Position numbers and translations under genes: made by a program
The notes under the pieces: model-generated
Told to the model about the DNA's origin: nothing
Seen by the model: the letters and a program-made list of their open reading frames with translations, nothing else
Databases searched by the model: none
Shown: positions 31,876-41,212 of the stretch, piece by piece
Layout: the number at the start of each line of letters is the position of its first letter
Numbering within the stretch: position 1 is the first letter of the stretch
Source: Pseudoxanthomonas broegbernensis
GTDB taxonomy: Bacteria; Pseudomonadota; Gammaproteobacteria; Xanthomonadales; Xanthomonadaceae
Length of the DNA: 64,000 nucleotides
Reading direction: 5' to 3'
Assembly (NCBI RefSeq): GCF_014202435.1
Contig: NZ_JACHGU010000004.1
Coordinates: 322,665 to 386,664 of the forward strand

Positions 31876-32682
31876 ATGAAACGCTGGATGCTGGCGGCAG
31901 CCGCGGCGACGGTGCTGGCGGGGTGCGCGACCACGACGTCGCCGACCGGGCGCAAGCAATACATGGCGTACTCGGACAGCCAGCTCAACCAGATGGGCGC
32001 GCAGGCCTTCACCGAGATGAAGACCCAGCAGAAGACGGCCGCCAGCGGGCAGCAGGACGGCTACGTCCAGTGCGTGGTCAAGGCGCTGGTCCGGCAACTG
32101 CCGGCGGACTGGCAGAAGCTGCCCTGGGAGACCGCGGTGTTCGTGGACGACAGTCCCAACGCCTTCGCCCTGCCGGGCGGCAAGGTCGGCGTGAACACCG
32201 GCATGTTCAAGGTGGCCAAGAACCAGGACCAACTGGCCGCGGTGATCGGCCACGAGATCGGCCACGTCTACGCGCGCCATACCAACGAGCGCGTGTCGCG
32301 CCAGGCCGCCACCTCCACCGGCCTGGCGGTGGTGGGCGCGCTGGCCGGCGCGCGCTACGGCCAGGGTGCCTCGGACATGGTCGCCCAGGGCGGCGGCATG
32401 GCCGCCCAGTTGGGCCTGCTGCTGCCCTTCTCCCGCGTCCAGGAAACCGAGTCCGACCAGATCGGCCAGCAGTTGATGGCGCAGGCCGGGTTCGACCCGG
32501 CCCAGGCCGTGGACCTGTGGCAGAACATGGTCGCCGCCTCGGCCGGCCGCACTCCCGAGTGGCTGTCCACTCATCCCGATCCGCAGAACCGCATCCAGGC
32601 CCTGCGCCAGCGCGCACCCGCCCTGCAGCCGGCCTACCAGGCCGCGCGCCAGGGCGGGCAGGCGCCGCGATGCGGTCCGTGA
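31876..32682 (+). CDS. M48 family metalloprotease lipoprotein
   Basis: The 268-residue protein has lipobox LAGC (cysteine 17), so it is a membrane-anchored periplasmic protein. The zinc motif HEIGH is at 126-130 and the third ligand lies in ETESDQIG near residue 191. The fold matches LoiP/YcaL-type proteases, which take part in outer-membrane protein quality control. It sits 72 bases after the CPBP protease gene. Its own ribosome binding site is weak (GAGGGGCGGG). Confidence 0.88.
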   Translation: MKRWMLAAAAATVLAGCATTTSPTGRKQYMAYSDSQLNQMGAQAFTEMKTQQKTAASGQQDGYVQCVVKALVRQLPADWQKLPWETAVFVDDSPNAFALPGGKVGVNTGMFKVAKNQDQLAAVIGHEIGHVYARHTNERVSRQAATSTGLAVVGALAGARYGQGASDMVAQGGGMAAQLGLLLPFSRVQETESDQIGQQLMAQAGFDPAQAVDLWQNMVAASAGRTPEWLSTHPDPQNRIQALRQRAPALQPAYQAARQGGQAPRCGP

Positions 32683-32791
32683 CCGGGCGGCGCGGTCCCC
32701 AAGCGGCATTTCGAAAAAAATCCGGTTCTGTTAGCGTTGCCGGCTCGGTTCCCGCCATCGCGGTGCGATGGCCAGCAAGAGGTGATCCTCC

Positions 32792-33961
32792 ATGACATTC
32801 CGCAAACATGTCCTGCTGTCGTTCTTCATCGCCGCCTGCCTGGGCGGCGCGGTGGTGGCCGATGCGTCCGCGCAGACCTCGCGCTCGGGCAAGAAGTCCG
32901 CGCAGAAGACCGAGGCGATGTTCCCGGAGGCCACCCGGCAGGAACCCTCGGCCAAGCCGTCCCCCAAGGTCGGCAAGAAGCTGGGCAAGCTGATCGACGT
33001 CTACAACGGCGAGGACTATGCGCAGACCCGCGCGCTGGCCGATGAGATCCTGGCTACCGCGGGCGCCAACGAGTACGACAGCGCGCTGGCCGCGCAACTG
33101 GGCGCGCAGGCCGCCTACAACCTGGACGACAACCCCGGTGCCAAGGCGTACCTGCAGCAGGCGATCGACTTCAACGGCCTGGAGAACAATGGCCACTACC
33201 AGTCGATGCTGATGCTCGCGCAGTTGCAACTGGCCGACGACGAGATCGAACCCGGCCTGGCCACCCTGGACCGCTTCCTGGCCGAGACCCACTCCCGCCG
33301 CCCCGAGGACCTGATTCTCAAGGGCCAGGCGCTCTACCAGGCCGAGCGCTACCAGGAGGCGATCCCGGTGCTGAAGCAGGCCATCGAGCTTGCGCCCGAA
33401 CCCAAGGACAACTGGATCCAGTTGCTGCTGGCCTGCTACGCGGAGACCGAGCAGTACCCGGAGGCGATCGCCCTGGCCGAACAGCAGGCGGCGAAGAACC
33501 CGGCCGACAAGAAGTCGAAGATGAACCTGGCCTCCGTCTACGCCCAGGCTGACCGCACGGACAAGGCCGCCGAGGTGCTGGAGGCACTGCGCGCGCAGGG
33601 CCAGCTCACCGAGGAGCGCGAGTACCGCCAGCTCTACATCACCTACGCCAACATGGACAACCGCGAGAAGGACGTGATCGCGGTGATCGACGAGGGCATG
33701 CGGAAGGGTGTGCTCAAGCCCGACTACCAGACCCACCTGGCCCTGGCCCAGTCGTACTACTACAGCGAACAGATCCCCCAGGCCATCGAGAACTGGCAGA
33801 AGGCCGCGCCGATGTCCAAGGACGGGGAGACCTATTTGAACCTGGCGCGCGTTCTATGGCAGGAGGGTCGCATCCCCGAGGCCAAGCAGGCAGCCCAGCA
33901 GGCATTGTCCAAGGGCGTCAGGAAGCCCGAGGATGCGAAGAAAATCATCAACTTGAAGTGA
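32792..33961 (+). CDS. Secreted TPR-repeat protein
   Basis: The 389-residue protein has a signal peptide (LLSFFIAACLGGAVVADASA-Q) and a lysine-rich link. It continues in TPR helices; the clearest are DLILKGQALYQAERYQEAIPVLKQAIELAP and ETYLNLARVLWQEGRIPEAKQAAQQAL. It lies directly upstream of tonB-exbB-exbD, a position held by a TPR gene in related genomes. That hints at a link to TonB-dependent transport or the envelope, but no specific role can be read. AAGAGG before the ATG is a good ribosome binding site. Confidence 0.8.
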   Translation: MTFRKHVLLSFFIAACLGGAVVADASAQTSRSGKKSAQKTEAMFPEATRQEPSAKPSPKVGKKLGKLIDVYNGEDYAQTRALADEILATAGANEYDSALAAQLGAQAAYNLDDNPGAKAYLQQAIDFNGLENNGHYQSMLMLAQLQLADDEIEPGLATLDRFLAETHSRRPEDLILKGQALYQAERYQEAIPVLKQAIELAPEPKDNWIQLLLACYAETEQYPEAIALAEQQAAKNPADKKSKMNLASVYAQADRTDKAAEVLEALRAQGQLTEEREYRQLYITYANMDNREKDVIAVIDEGMRKGVLKPDYQTHLALAQSYYYSEQIPQAIENWQKAAPMSKDGETYLNLARVLWQEGRIPEAKQAAQQALSKGVRKPEDAKKIINLK

Positions 33962-34093
33962 ATTTAGATAGAAGCGCCGGGTGTCTGGTCAAAGGAACCC
34001 GGGATTGGTATATGCTTGGCGGTTCATGCGGTGTTAACCGCGGAATAGGGGACCCTGCTCGGGTTCCAGCCCCACAAACGAGCCATTGGCGCA

Positions 34094-34768
34094 ATGACTG
34101 AACAACTGGTCGTCCACAGGAACTACGAAGAAGTCGAGGACAGCGGACTGAGCTGGCCGCGCATCATCGGCATCGCGTTCGTCGTCGCGCTGCATCTGGC
34201 GGCACTGATGCTGCTGCTGATCCCCGCCGTTGCGCCGAAGGCCGATGTCGAACAGGAGCGCAGCATCCTGGTCACGCTGGTGGATGCCCCGCCGCCGCCG
34301 CCGCCACCGCCGCCACCCCCGCCGCCGCAGCAGGACAAGCCGCCGCCGCCGGTGAAGGACCTGTCGCCGCCGAAGCCCTCGACGGTACCGCCGCCGCCGG
34401 AGGCCCCGCCGATCGACGTGGCCGAGCCGCGCCCGACCGACGTGTTCGTGCCGCCGTCGCCGCCCGCGCCGCCCGCGCCGGTGGCCGACATCTCGGCCAG
34501 CGTGGACATCTCGTCCAAGAACATGAACCCGCCGCGCTATCCGCCGGCCGCCGCGCGTGCCGGCATCGAGGGCGAGGTCATCCTCGTCATCGACGTCGAT
34601 GCCAGCGGCAACGTGACCAACGTGTCGGTCGAGAAGTCCAGCCGCAACCGCGACCTCGACCGCGCCGCGATGGAGGCCGCCCGCAGGTGGCGTTTCAATC
34701 CCGCGACTGTGAACGGCCAGAAGGCGGCCGGTCGCGTTCGGGTCCCGGTGAACTTCACTCTGGGCTGA
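34094..34768 (+). CDS. tonB: Energy transducer TonB
   Basis: The 224-residue protein couples the proton motive force of ExbBD to outer-membrane receptors. A cytoplasmic N-terminus of about 20 residues leads to one membrane helix (IIGIAFVVALHLAALMLLLIP). A proline-rich spacer of about 70 residues follows, with a run of at least a dozen prolines. The C-terminal domain has MNPPRYPPAAARAGIEGEVILV and RRWRFNPATVNGQ, which contact the receptor TonB box. The exbB gene follows by about 95 bases. Confidence 0.94.
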   Translation: MTEQLVVHRNYEEVEDSGLSWPRIIGIAFVVALHLAALMLLLIPAVAPKADVEQERSILVTLVDAPPPPPPPPPPPPPQQDKPPPPVKDLSPPKPSTVPPPPEAPPIDVAEPRPTDVFVPPSPPAPPAPVADISASVDISSKNMNPPRYPPAAARAGIEGEVILVIDVDASGNVTNVSVEKSSRNRDLDRAAMEAARRWRFNPATVNGQKAAGRVRVPVNFTLG

Positions 34769-34862
34769 TGTCCGCACCCGTCACGGGACCCCGTGACGGA
34801 AACCGGGCCTAGCGTTTCCGCCTTCCTTCTCTTCACCCCAATCAAAACAAAAGGTAAGCGTC

Positions 34863-35621
34863 ATGCTGCAGGAAATCTTCATCGCCGCCGCTGCCGGGGG
34901 CAACAGCGCCTCGGCCCTGAACCAGATGGGCTTCGACCACCTCATCAGCGAGATGGTTGCCAATCCGGGCGAGTTCGCCGTCTCCTGGATCGTGCTGATC
35001 ACCTTGGTCCTGATGTCGGCGGCGTCCTGGTACTGGACGGTCTTCAACACCATCAAGAACACCCGCCTGAAGTCGGCGGCCGACCGCGTGGTCAATGCCT
35101 TCTGGGAAGCGCCCAACGCGCAGGAAGCCATCCGCACGATGGAAGAACAGCCGCGTAGCGAGCCGTTCTCCAAGATCGCGCTCGATGCCGCCCAGGCCGC
35201 CGCCCACCACCAGCGCGCCGAGGGTGCGGGCAATGGCGTGGGCGAGACCCTGAGCCGCTCGGAGTTCGTGGACCGCGCGCTGCGCCAGGCCGTGACCCGC
35301 GAGAGCGCCCGGCTGCAGTCGGGCATGATCCTGCTGGCGACCGTCGGCGCGACCGCGCCGTTCGTGGGCCTGCTGGGCACGGTGTGGGGCATCTACGGCG
35401 CGCTGATCAAGATCGGTGCCACCGGCTCGGCCTCGATCGACGCGGTGGCCGGCCCGGTGGGCGAGGCGCTGATCATGACCGCCATCGGCCTGTTCGTCGC
35501 CATCCCGGCCGTGTTTGCCTTCAACTTCTTCAGCAAGATCAACAGCGCCACGATCGCCAAGTTCGATTCGTTCGCCCACGACCTGCACGACTTCTTCGCC
35601 ACCGGCTCGCGCGTGCGCTGA
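34863..35621 (+). CDS. exbB: MotA/TolQ/ExbB proton channel protein ExbB
   Basis: The 252-residue protein has three membrane helices: one near residue 40 (FAVSWIVLITLVLMSAASWYW) and two in the C-terminal half (LLATVGATAPFVGLLGTVWG and ALIMTAIGLFVAIPAVFAFN). The conserved channel motif APFVGLLGTVWGI is intact. With the two ExbD proteins it forms the motor that drives TonB. Spacing to tonB and exbD indicates one operon. Confidence 0.94.
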   Translation: MLQEIFIAAAAGGNSASALNQMGFDHLISEMVANPGEFAVSWIVLITLVLMSAASWYWTVFNTIKNTRLKSAADRVVNAFWEAPNAQEAIRTMEEQPRSEPFSKIALDAAQAAAHHQRAEGAGNGVGETLSRSEFVDRALRQAVTRESARLQSGMILLATVGATAPFVGLLGTVWGIYGALIKIGATGSASIDAVAGPVGEALIMTAIGLFVAIPAVFAFNFFSKINSATIAKFDSFAHDLHDFFATGSRVR

Positions 35622-35670
35622 GCCGGCCCGTAGAAGAAGCGCCGCACCAGCACGCAATTCGGAGAGCCCC

Positions 35671-36096
35671 ATGGCCTTCAGTTCCGACAACTCCAACGGC
35701 CCGATGAACGACATCAACGTCACGCCCCTCGTGGACGTGATGCTGGTGCTGCTGATCATCTTCATCATCACCGCGCCGCTGATGTCGCATAAGGTGAAGA
35801 TCGAACTGCCGGAGGCGAACCTCGTCCAGACAGACGACGACAAGAACGAGCGGGTGCTGCCCATCACCGTCTCGGTCAAGGAGGACGGCTCGCTGTTCTG
35901 GAACGACGAGGAGATCACTCGGGAGATCCTGGAGTCGCGCCTGTCCAGCGTCGCCCAGCAGGTGCCGCAGCCGCCGCTCAACCTGCGCGGCGACCGCACC
36001 ACCAAGATGCGCACGATCAACGAGATCACCGTGATCGCCCAGCGCAACGGCATGCTGGACATCGGCTTCGTCGCAACCAAAGAGAAGGGTCACTGA
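35671..36096 (+). CDS. exbD: Biopolymer transport protein ExbD (first copy)
   Basis: The 141-residue protein has a short N-terminus with [24 protein letters not shown]. This is the single helix with the proton-carrying aspartate (D in LVDVML). The periplasmic domain contains LPITVSVKEDGSLFWNDEEI. It begins 50 bases after exbB, and the second exbD follows by three bases. Confidence 0.93.
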   Translation: MAFSSDNSNGPMNDINVTPLVDVMLVLLIIFIITAPLMSHKVKIELPEANLVQTDDDKNERVLPITVSVKEDGSLFWNDEEITREILESRLSSVAQQVPQPPLNLRGDRTTKMRTINEITVIAQRNGMLDIGFVATKEKGH

Positions 36097-36099
36097 GCC

Positions 36100-36513
36100 A
36101 TGGCTTTCAGTTCTGGTGGCAACAATGGCCCCATGGCCGAGATCAACGTCACGCCGCTGATCGACGTGATGCTGGTGCTGCTGATCATCTTCATCGTGAC
36201 CGCGCCGATCATGACCTACCCGATCGACGTGGCCCTGCCGCAGCGGGTCATCAACCCGCCGCCGCAGTTGCGCGAACCGCCGCCGCCGATCGACCTGCGC
36301 ATCGACGCGACCAACCAGGCGTACTGGAACAACAGCCCGGTCGCGGTCGCGTCCCTGCAGCAGATGATGGAGACCGAGGTGCAGCGCGACCCGACCAACC
36401 AGCCGGAGCTGCGCATCGACGCCAGCTCGGACTCCGAGTACGAGACCATGGCCAAGGTACTGGCCGCGGCCAAGAACGCGGACATGAAGAAGATCAACTT
36501 CGTGCAGCCCTGA
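36100..36513 (+). CDS. exbD2: Biopolymer transport protein ExbD (second copy)
   Basis: This is a 137-residue paralogue of the preceding gene, with the same opening [24 protein letters not shown] and its conserved aspartate. The periplasmic domain differs clearly ([17 protein letters not shown]). Xanthomonas carries the same tandem; ExbD2 there is known to be dispensable for iron uptake but needed for some plant-associated functions. A strong terminator follows. Confidence 0.92.
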   Translation: MAFSSGGNNGPMAEINVTPLIDVMLVLLIIFIVTAPIMTYPIDVALPQRVINPPPQLREPPPPIDLRIDATNQAYWNNSPVAVASLQQMMETEVQRDPTNQPELRIDASSDSEYETMAKVLAAAKNADMKKINFVQP

Positions 36514-36571
36514 CCGCAGCGCACGCCGGGCGCCGCTTCCTGCAGCGGCGGGGCCCGGAATGCGACGCGCC

Positions 36572-36603
36572 GGACACGCCGCCTACGGGCGGCGTGTCCT
36601 TTT
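36572..36603 (+). terminator. Terminator of the tonB-exbBD operon
   Basis: GGACACGCCGCC and its exact complement GGCGGCGTGTCC enclose a four-base loop and are followed by TTTT. It lies 60 bases after exbD2. Confidence 0.85.
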
Positions 36604-36703
36604 GTGGCCGGCACGGCCCCGCTACCGCACCCGGTATCGCGTGGTCCATCCGCCAGGTGGCCCCGGTAGCCGATTGGCCGCCGGGCCGGCAGCCGGCCCG
36701 AAG

Positions 36704-37468
36704 TCAGGCCCTGGGCGCCGTCGAGTCCAGGATCGACAGGTATCCGCGCACGGTGGCGGCCAGGCCCGCGTACAGCGCCTCGCCGACCAGCGCATGGCCG
36801 ATGGACACCTCCTGCACGCCCGGCACCTGCGCCAGGAAGGCGCCGAGGTTGGCTTGCGACAGGTCGTGGCCGGCGTTGACGCCCAGCCCGGCCGCGCGGG
36901 CACGGCGCGCGGTGTCCGCGCACGCCTGCAGCGCCGGTGCCGGTTCGCGCGCGGCGAAGGCCTCCGCGTAGGGGCCGGTGTAGATCTCGATCCGGTCCGC
37001 GCCCAGCGCCGCGGCGCGTTCCAGCCCGGCCACGCCGGCATCGACGAACAGACTGACCCGGCAGCCCAGCGCGGCGAAGGCCCCGACCTGCACGGCCAGG
37101 GCCTGCAGGTCGCCGTCGAAGGCGAAACCGTGGTCGGAAGTGAGCTGGCCGTCGCCGTCGGGCACGAGGGTCACCTGCGCCGGCCGCACCTGCTCGCACA
37201 GCGCCAGCAGGCCGGGGTAGCCGGCCCGCGGCGGGGCGAATGGATTGCCCTCGATGTTGAGTTCCACCCCGCGGCGCGCGGTCAGCGCGGCCAGCGGCGG
37301 CAGGTCCTCGGCCACGATGTGGCGGCGGTCCGGCCGCGGATGCACGGTGATGCCGTGGGCGCCGGCGTCCAGGCAGGCCCGGGCCGCGGCCAGTACGTCC
37401 GGCTCGCCACCGCCGCGGGAATTGCGCAGGACCGCGATCTTGTTGACGTTGACGCTGAGCCGGGTCAT
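36704..37468 (-). CDS. pdxJ: Pyridoxine 5'-phosphate synthase
   Basis: The 254-residue TIM-barrel enzyme joins 1-deoxyxylulose 5-phosphate and 3-amino-2-oxopropyl phosphate to form pyridoxine 5'-phosphate. Family motifs are [52 protein letters not shown] and [14 protein letters not shown]. Length and ends are normal. The gene is convergent with the exbD operon. Its start overlaps the stop of the small membrane protein gene upstream. Confidence 0.94.
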   Translation of the reverse strand: MTRLSVNVNKIAVLRNSRGGGEPDVLAAARACLDAGAHGITVHPRPDRRHIVAEDLPPLAALTARRGVELNIEGNPFAPPRAGYPGLLALCEQVRPAQVTLVPDGDGQLTSDHGFAFDGDLQALAVQVGAFAALGCRVSLFVDAGVAGLERAAALGADRIEIYTGPYAEAFAAREPAPALQACADTARRARAAGLGVNAGHDLSQANLGAFLAQVPGVQEVSIGHALVGEALYAGLAATVRGYLSILDSTAPRA

Positions 37469-37758
37469 GCCGAAGGCGGAGGCGTGCGCTCCCGGGATTG
37501 CGTGGAGGGTTGCGCGGCGCCGGCATCCGCGCGGCGGCGGGCCTCGGCCAGCTCGCGCATGCGCCGCAGCTCGGTCGGGTCGATCATGCCCAGTGCGTCG
37601 CGGCCGCTGTCGCCGACCCGCTGCTGGTACAGCGCCAGCGCCCAGGCGACGAACAGGCCGGCGGCGGCGATCAGGCACAACGCCAGCAGCCAGGCATGGG
37701 TGGTGGTGATGGCCAGCAGCAGGGCGCCGAGGGCGAAGAGTAGATAGAGCCAGTGCAT
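37465..37758 (-). CDS. Small membrane protein upstream of pdxJ
   Basis: The 97-residue protein has two hydrophobic helices ([24 protein letters not shown] and [18 protein letters not shown]) and a charged cytoplasmic tail ending in ERTPPPSA. Its stop overlaps the pdxJ ATG in ATGA, so translation is likely coupled. I do not recognise the function. Confidence 0.68.
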   Translation of the reverse strand: MHWLYLLFALGALLLAITTTHAWLLALCLIAAAGLFVAWALALYQQRVGDSGRDALGMIDPTELRRMRELAEARRRADAGAAQPSTQSRERTPPPSA

Positions 37759-37882
37759 CACTGTCCTCCAGTTGGCGGGAGGCGCGCCCCCCTTGGGCGC
37801 CGCGCCGGGATCATGATGCCCGATGTGCGGGCCGCCGGCTGCCGCCGCGCGTCCGTGGTCCCGGCCCGTCCGTCGCCGGGGC

Positions 37883-39328
37883 CTACAGCAGGGGCGAGAG
37901 CAGGCGGGCCAGCGACTCGGGCAGCCGGTGCCGCCACAGCCCGCCGGGCCGGTCGGGGCGGACCCGGGCGGCGGCGTCGAACTCGGCTTCCAGCAGCCGC
38001 GCCAGGGCCTGGCAGGCATCGGCGTCGCGCAGCAGCATCGAGGCCTCGAAGTTGAGGCGGAAGCTGCGGTGGTCGAAGTTGGCGCTGCCGACGATGCACA
38101 ACTGGTCGTCGGTCAGCAGCGCCTTGGTGTGCAGCAGGCGCGGCCCGTACTCGTAGACCTGCACGCCGGCCTGGATCAGCTCGTCGAAGTAGGAGCGCGC
38201 GGCCAGGGTGACCAGCCGCGAATCGCTGCGGCGCGGGACCAGCAGGCGCGTGTCCAGCCCGCCCAGCGCGGCCGAGGTCAGGGCCATGCGCGCGGCCTCG
38301 CCGGGAACGAAATACGGGGTGACCAGCCAGACCCGGCGCCGGGCCTCGTGGATGGCCGCCACATGCAGGCGGTGGATCGCCTCCCAGGACGAATCCGGCC
38401 CGGACACCAGCACCTGCGCCTGCACCGGGCCGGGCTCGGGCCGAGGCCAGTAGCCCGGCTCGCCGAAGCCGTCCGGGTCGCAGGCGTCGGCGTAGATCCA
38501 ATCCTCGATGAAGGCCAGTTGCAGGCTGCGCACCACCGCGCCTTCCACCCGCAGGTGCAGGTCGCGGTAGGCGTTGCCGGAAACCGCCTCGTTCTCCTCG
38601 TCGGTGACGTTGATGCCGCCGATGAAGCCGACCCGGCCGTCGACCACGACGATCTTGCGGTGGGTGCGCAGGTTCACCCAGGGCCGGGTGAAGGGGCGGA
38701 AGCGGGTCGGATGGAACCAGGCGAACGCGGCGCCGGCCTCGATCAGCGGGCGCAGGTGCCGGGCCTTCAGCGCCGAGGAACCCACGGCGTCCAGCAGCAG
38801 GCGGACCTGCACGCCGGCGCGCGCGCGTTCGGCCAGCGCGTCGAGCAGACGCAGCCCGGTGCGGTCCGGGTTCCAGATGTAGTACTCCAGGTGGATGTGA
38901 TGGCGCGCGCCGGCGATGGCCTCCAGCAGCGCGGCGTAGGTGGCCTGGCCGTCCACCAGCCAGTGCGCCGACAGGGCGCTGGACGGGGGCAGCCCGGTGG
39001 TGGCCTGGGCGATGCGCGACAGCTCGGCGCAGGCGTCGTCGGCGGGACAGGTGTCCGAGTACCGGGCCATGCCCGAGCGGGTCCTGCCGCGGCGCAGGCG
39101 CTGGCGCTTGATCCGCTGCGGGCCGAGCAGGAAATAGACCATGAAGCCGACGTAGGGCAGCAGCGCCAGCGACATCACCCAGCTCAGGGTGGCCACCGGT
39201 TCGCGTTTCTGCAGCACGATCCAGGCGCACAGCCACAGCACGTACACCAGCCAGGCCAGGACCAGGGCATGGCCCAGGTAGGGGATCGCGCCGAGCATCT
39301 CCCGGGTGGAGGTCAGCAATGCGGACAT
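37883..39328 (-). CDS. cls: Cardiolipin synthase
   Basis: The 481-residue phospholipase D superfamily enzyme condenses two phosphatidylglycerols (or the equivalent) into cardiolipin. Two N-terminal membrane helices are followed by a PLDc nuclease-like domain. Both HKD motifs are present: THRKIVVVDGRVGFIGG (first histidine near residue 223) and LLHTKALLTDDQLCIVGSAN. Length and architecture fit ClsA. The ATG lies just before the frameshifted small gene at 39357. Confidence 0.92.
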   Translation of the reverse strand: MSALLTSTREMLGAIPYLGHALVLAWLVYVLWLCAWIVLQKREPVATLSWVMSLALLPYVGFMVYFLLGPQRIKRQRLRRGRTRSGMARYSDTCPADDACAELSRIAQATTGLPPSSALSAHWLVDGQATYAALLEAIAGARHHIHLEYYIWNPDRTGLRLLDALAERARAGVQVRLLLDAVGSSALKARHLRPLIEAGAAFAWFHPTRFRPFTRPWVNLRTHRKIVVVDGRVGFIGGINVTDEENEAVSGNAYRDLHLRVEGAVVRSLQLAFIEDWIYADACDPDGFGEPGYWPRPEPGPVQAQVLVSGPDSSWEAIHRLHVAAIHEARRRVWLVTPYFVPGEAARMALTSAALGGLDTRLLVPRRSDSRLVTLAARSYFDELIQAGVQVYEYGPRLLHTKALLTDDQLCIVGSANFDHRSFRLNFEASMLLRDADACQALARLLEAEFDAAARVRPDRPGGLWRHRLPESLARLLSPLL

Positions 39329-39356
39329 GGGCGGGCCCCGGGCGTCTGGCGGGAGG

Positions 39357-39630
39357 TCATCGCGGTGGCGCGTCCAGCGGCAGATAGCCGCTGAACGGCT
39401 CGTCCTCGTCCATCAGGAAGTGGGAGACGATCTTCTTCCACGCCATAGCCGTCGCCCAGCAGCATGCGCGTGGCTGATTGGCTGCGCGATTCCGGCTCGT
39501 GCACGTGGCACAGCCAAGCACCGGGTGGCCGCGCCATGTGCTCGGCCAGGGTTCGGCGGGTGATGCGCGCGCCCCGCTGCAGCGCGTCGAGGAGCCTCAG
39601 GCCGCAGTAGTCCAGGTTTCTGGCGGACAT
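39357..39630 (-). pseudogene. Frameshifted small gene, unrecognised
   Basis: The first frame gives MSARNLDYCGLRLLDALQRG and onward to WLCHVHEPESRSQSATRMLL. It then loses protein-like character after GD. A second frame takes over with MAWKKIVSHFLMDEDEPFSG and ends YLPLDAPPR before a stop at 39357. Dropping one base near 39450 joins them into one protein of about 90 residues. This could be a real mutation or a sequencing error. It is adjacent to cls on the same strand. I do not know the family. Confidence 0.5.
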
Positions 39631-39891
39631 GTCCGGGTGCCGGTCGCGCGATGGGGCGGGCCACCAGCATGCCGCAGCATGCGCGCACATGCAGCAGCCA
39701 GGCAGATTCTTAGCACGGAGGGCCAGTGCGCAGGCGGCCGTCCAGGCCCGCAGCCGGCACGCGTGCAGTCCCGCCTGGGCGCGACGGTGGGGACGGCAAG
39801 ACGGCCGTTCGTAGCCGGGTCCGCACGCGCCGCACCTGAACCGCTCAGCCAGGTCGCCACGCCTGAGAACGGCGCGGTCTAGCCTGCGCGC

Positions 39892-40977
39892 ATGGCAGAG
39901 ACGATCAAGGGCCGCGGCTCGCGGCAATACCTGGCGGGCCGCTTCGAGCGCACCGTCACCGAGGCGTTCGACGATGGCTGGGCGCCACCGGAAGGCGACA
40001 CCGAGTGCGGGCCGGACCCGCTGCGCCCGCGCACCCGGCTGCACGAGGAAAGCGCACGCAGCATCATCAGTCGCAACGACTCGCCGGACGTGGGCTTCTC
40101 CCAGTCGGTCAATCCCTACCGCGGCTGCGAGCACGGTTGCAGCTACTGCTTCGCCCGGCCCTCGCACGCCTACCTCAACCTCTCCCCCGGCCTGGACTTC
40201 GAGACCCGGATCTTCGCCAAGACCAACGCCCCGGAACTGCTGCGCCGCGAGTTCGCTCGCCGCGGCTACCGGCCCGATCCCATCGCCCTGGGCATCAACA
40301 CCGACGCCTACCAGCCGGCCGAACGGCGCCTGCGCCTGACCCGCCGGCTGATCGAGGTGATGCTCGAATGCCGGCACCCCTTCAGCCTGATCACCAAGAA
40401 CGCCCTGGTCGAGCGCGACCTGGACCTGCTGCAGCCGCTGGCCGAACAGGGCCTGGTGCGGGTGCACTTCTCGGTGACCACGCTGGACCCGCGCCTGAGC
40501 GCGCGGCTGGAACCGCGCGCGGCCGCCCCGCACGCGCGCCTGCGGGCGATGGCGCGGCTGCACGCGGCCGGGGTGCCCGTGGGGGTAATGTTCGCCCCGG
40601 CCATTCCCTGGGTGAATGACCACGAGCTGGAGGCGGTGCTGGAAGCGGCTCGCGGGTCCGGCGCCGAAAGCGCCGGCTACGTGCTGCTGCGCCTGCCGCA
40701 CGAAGTCGCGCCGCTGTTCCGCGACTGGCTGCAGGCGCACCTGCCCGAGCGCGCCGAGCGGGTGATGAGCGTGCTGCGGCAGATGCGCGGCGGCCGCGAC
40801 TACCAGTCGCAGTTCGGCCAGCGCATGCGCGGCCAGGGCCGCCATGCCGACCTGCTGGCACAGCGCTTCGCCCTGGCGCACCGCCGCTTCGGCTACGCCG
40901 ACGTGCGCCCGCGACGGCTGGACAGCGGGCGCTTCGTGGCGCCCCGCCCGCCCTCGCCGCAGGGCGAGCTGTTCTGA
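39892..40977 (+). CDS. PA0069 family radical SAM protein
   Basis: The 361-residue protein has the radical SAM cluster motif CxxxCxxC at C79, C83 and C86 (YRGCEHGCSYCFARP). The DNA-repair-like SplB core continues with DFETRIFAKTNAPELLRREF, ALGINTDAYQPAER and LITKNALVERDLDLL. It resembles the spore photoproduct lyase branch and is conserved in pseudomonads and xanthomonads under the PA0069 name. Its reaction is not established. It stands alone; the 260 bases upstream contain nothing I recognise. Confidence 0.87.
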   Translation: MAETIKGRGSRQYLAGRFERTVTEAFDDGWAPPEGDTECGPDPLRPRTRLHEESARSIISRNDSPDVGFSQSVNPYRGCEHGCSYCFARPSHAYLNLSPGLDFETRIFAKTNAPELLRREFARRGYRPDPIALGINTDAYQPAERRLRLTRRLIEVMLECRHPFSLITKNALVERDLDLLQPLAEQGLVRVHFSVTTLDPRLSARLEPRAAAPHARLRAMARLHAAGVPVGVMFAPAIPWVNDHELEAVLEAARGSGAESAGYVLLRLPHEVAPLFRDWLQAHLPERAERVMSVLRQMRGGRDYQSQFGQRMRGQGRHADLLAQRFALAHRRFGYADVRPRRLDSGRFVAPRPPSPQGELF

Positions 40978-41212
40978 ACGCGGCGCTGGCGCGCTATCCA
41001 CAGGGGGCGCCAATCCCGGAAGGGGTGGCCAGGTCCCCACCCTGATCCCGCCGCATGGCCGGGATGCCCGGAAGCCGGTTGCCGCCGCCTATCTTCCTGG
41101 CGGCCGCCCGGCGAGAAGGTGCGATCGCGTAGCGGCGCGCGGAGTGGCGCCCCTCGCGGGAAGGGAAACGAAACGCGGGTCGCCGCCGTATCCGGGCCGG
41201 TGGGCGCGCGGA

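Noticed and set aside
36572..36603. Operator for the exbD operon
   Set aside because: The inverted repeat is followed by TTTT and lies after the last gene, so it is a terminator.
39631..39891. Small gene between the cls-side fragment and the radical SAM gene
   Set aside because: No frame shows a ribosome binding site or protein-like composition.
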